A stretch of 5,172 bases of DNA from Candidatus Nanopelagicaceae bacterium. GTDB taxonomy: Bacteria > Actinomycetota > Actinomycetes > Nanopelagicales > Nanopelagicaceae. Location of the stretch: NCBI GenBank assembly GCA_023262125.1, contig JALRDT010000087.1, positions 1 through 5,172 on the forward strand, given 5' to 3'. This document shows positions 4,831 to 5,172 of the stretch, one piece after another. The stretch's first letter is position 1, and each line of letters opens with the position of its first letter. The notes below the pieces were generated by a model, which made no database searches, was not told the DNA's origin, and saw only the letters and a program-made list of their open reading frames with translations. The translations under genes were made by a program, and so were the position numbers.

Positions 4831-5172
4831 GTGACCAACGGCGATCTCGGAGCCAACGAATGGCTCGTAGACGAGATGTTCGAGGCGTATCAAAAAGATC
4901 CTAATTCAGTTGATCCAGCTTGGATTGAATACTTCCGCAAAAACAACATGGTGTCCGGAAATGTTTCTGCACCAACTGCTCAGGCTGCGAGCGCTCCTGT
5001 AGGTAATGCACTTCCAACTGCACCAAATGGCGGAGTTCCGCCAACGCCGAAAGCTGCTGCACCGAAGCCAGTAACTCCTGCTGCACCTGTAGCTCCAGCA
5101 CCTGTTGCACCAGTTGCAACACCAGCTGCACCGGTTGCGCCAGTGCAAGCAGTGCAACCTGCAGTTCAACCA
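4831..5172 (+). CDS. kgd: Multifunctional 2-oxoglutarate decarboxylase/dehydrogenase, N-terminal part (cut by window edge)
   Basis: An open frame of 114 codons runs from GTG 4831 to the right edge. The first 35 or so residues, including ANEWLVDEMFEAYQKDPNSV (9-28) and DPAWIEYF (29-36), match the N-terminal helix of E1 2-oxoglutarate dehydrogenases, where it mediates contacts within the complex. From about residue 43 onward the sequence is an Ala/Pro/Val-rich linker. In actinobacterial Kgd (also called SucA/OdhA) such a linker separates this helix from an E2-like succinyltransferase domain and then the thiamine-diphosphate E1 domain. The full protein, of about 1,200 residues in the family, acts in the TCA cycle on 2-oxoglutarate; none of its catalytic residues lie in this window. 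GTG 4831 fits because the conserved helix starts within ten residues and a -10 box sits just upstream, giving an apparently leaderless message. Confidence 0.93.
   Translation, partial: MTNGDLGANEWLVDEMFEAYQKDPNSVDPAWIEYFRKNNMVSGNVSAPTAQAASAPVGNALPTAPNGGVPPTPKAAAPKPVTPAAPVAPAPVAPVATPAAPVAPVQAVQPAVQP

Noticed and set aside
4307..4833. Ten-base match TCTACCCGTG before kgd (4824-4833) and, inverted, at 4307-4316
   Set aside because: Matches of this length are expected by chance in about 5 kb compared on both strands, and the two contexts differ.
4901..5169. Two overlapping minus-strand open frames rich in Leu/Gln or Cys/Trp
   Set aside because: They are antisense shadows of the repetitive Ala/Pro linker codons of kgd and have no protein-like composition.
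1..5172. CRISPR arrays, tRNA or rRNA genes, insertion sequences, attachment sites
   Set aside because: No direct-repeat arrays, cloverleaf-like segments, transposase motifs or terminal repeats were seen on either strand.

Overview
The window looks like chromosomal DNA of a small-genome, fairly AT-rich actinobacterium. A freshwater planktonic lineage of the acI / Nanopelagicales type is my best guess. The basis is the Kgd-type 2-oxoglutarate decarboxylase N-terminus with its Ala/Pro linker, actinobacterial-style Tad proteins, tight gene packing and apparently leaderless starts. The lineage is inference; no marker gene is present.

Positions 1-4327 (minus strand) hold one run of seven co-directional genes with small gaps or overlaps, which forms a Tad (tight adherence, type IVc) pilus locus. 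In transcription order they are: a degenerate GGDEF-domain protein (4327-3878), the secretion ATPase TadA/CpaF (3852-2851), the two inner-membrane platform proteins TadB (2879-2127) and TadC (2124-1291), a Flp-like pilin with an unusually long N-terminal region (1198-842), a TadE-like minor pseudopilin (827-441), and a second TadE-like pseudopilin (from 454) that runs off the left edge. TadA would power assembly through the TadB/TadC platform, the pilin would form the filament, and the TadE-like proteins would act as minor or priming subunits. The only intergenic gap in the run (1199-1290) carries a long hairpin, a purine-rich leader and a possible secondary promoter just ahead of the pilin gene.

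Positions 4326-5172 (plus strand) hold a small four-helix membrane protein of unknown function (4326-4703), a 127-bp intergenic stretch with an inverted repeat and a good -10 box, and the 5' end of kgd (from 4831), cut by the right edge. The membrane protein and the GGDEF-like gene are divergent and their start codons overlap by two bases.

The most interesting element is the first gene of the pilus run. It has the fold signature of a diguanylate cyclase and has lost the catalytic GGDEF residues, but it keeps an RxxD motif at exactly the position of the c-di-GMP inhibitory site. It could therefore be a c-di-GMP sensor or scaffold placed at the head of a Tad locus, where no TadZ is seen in this window.
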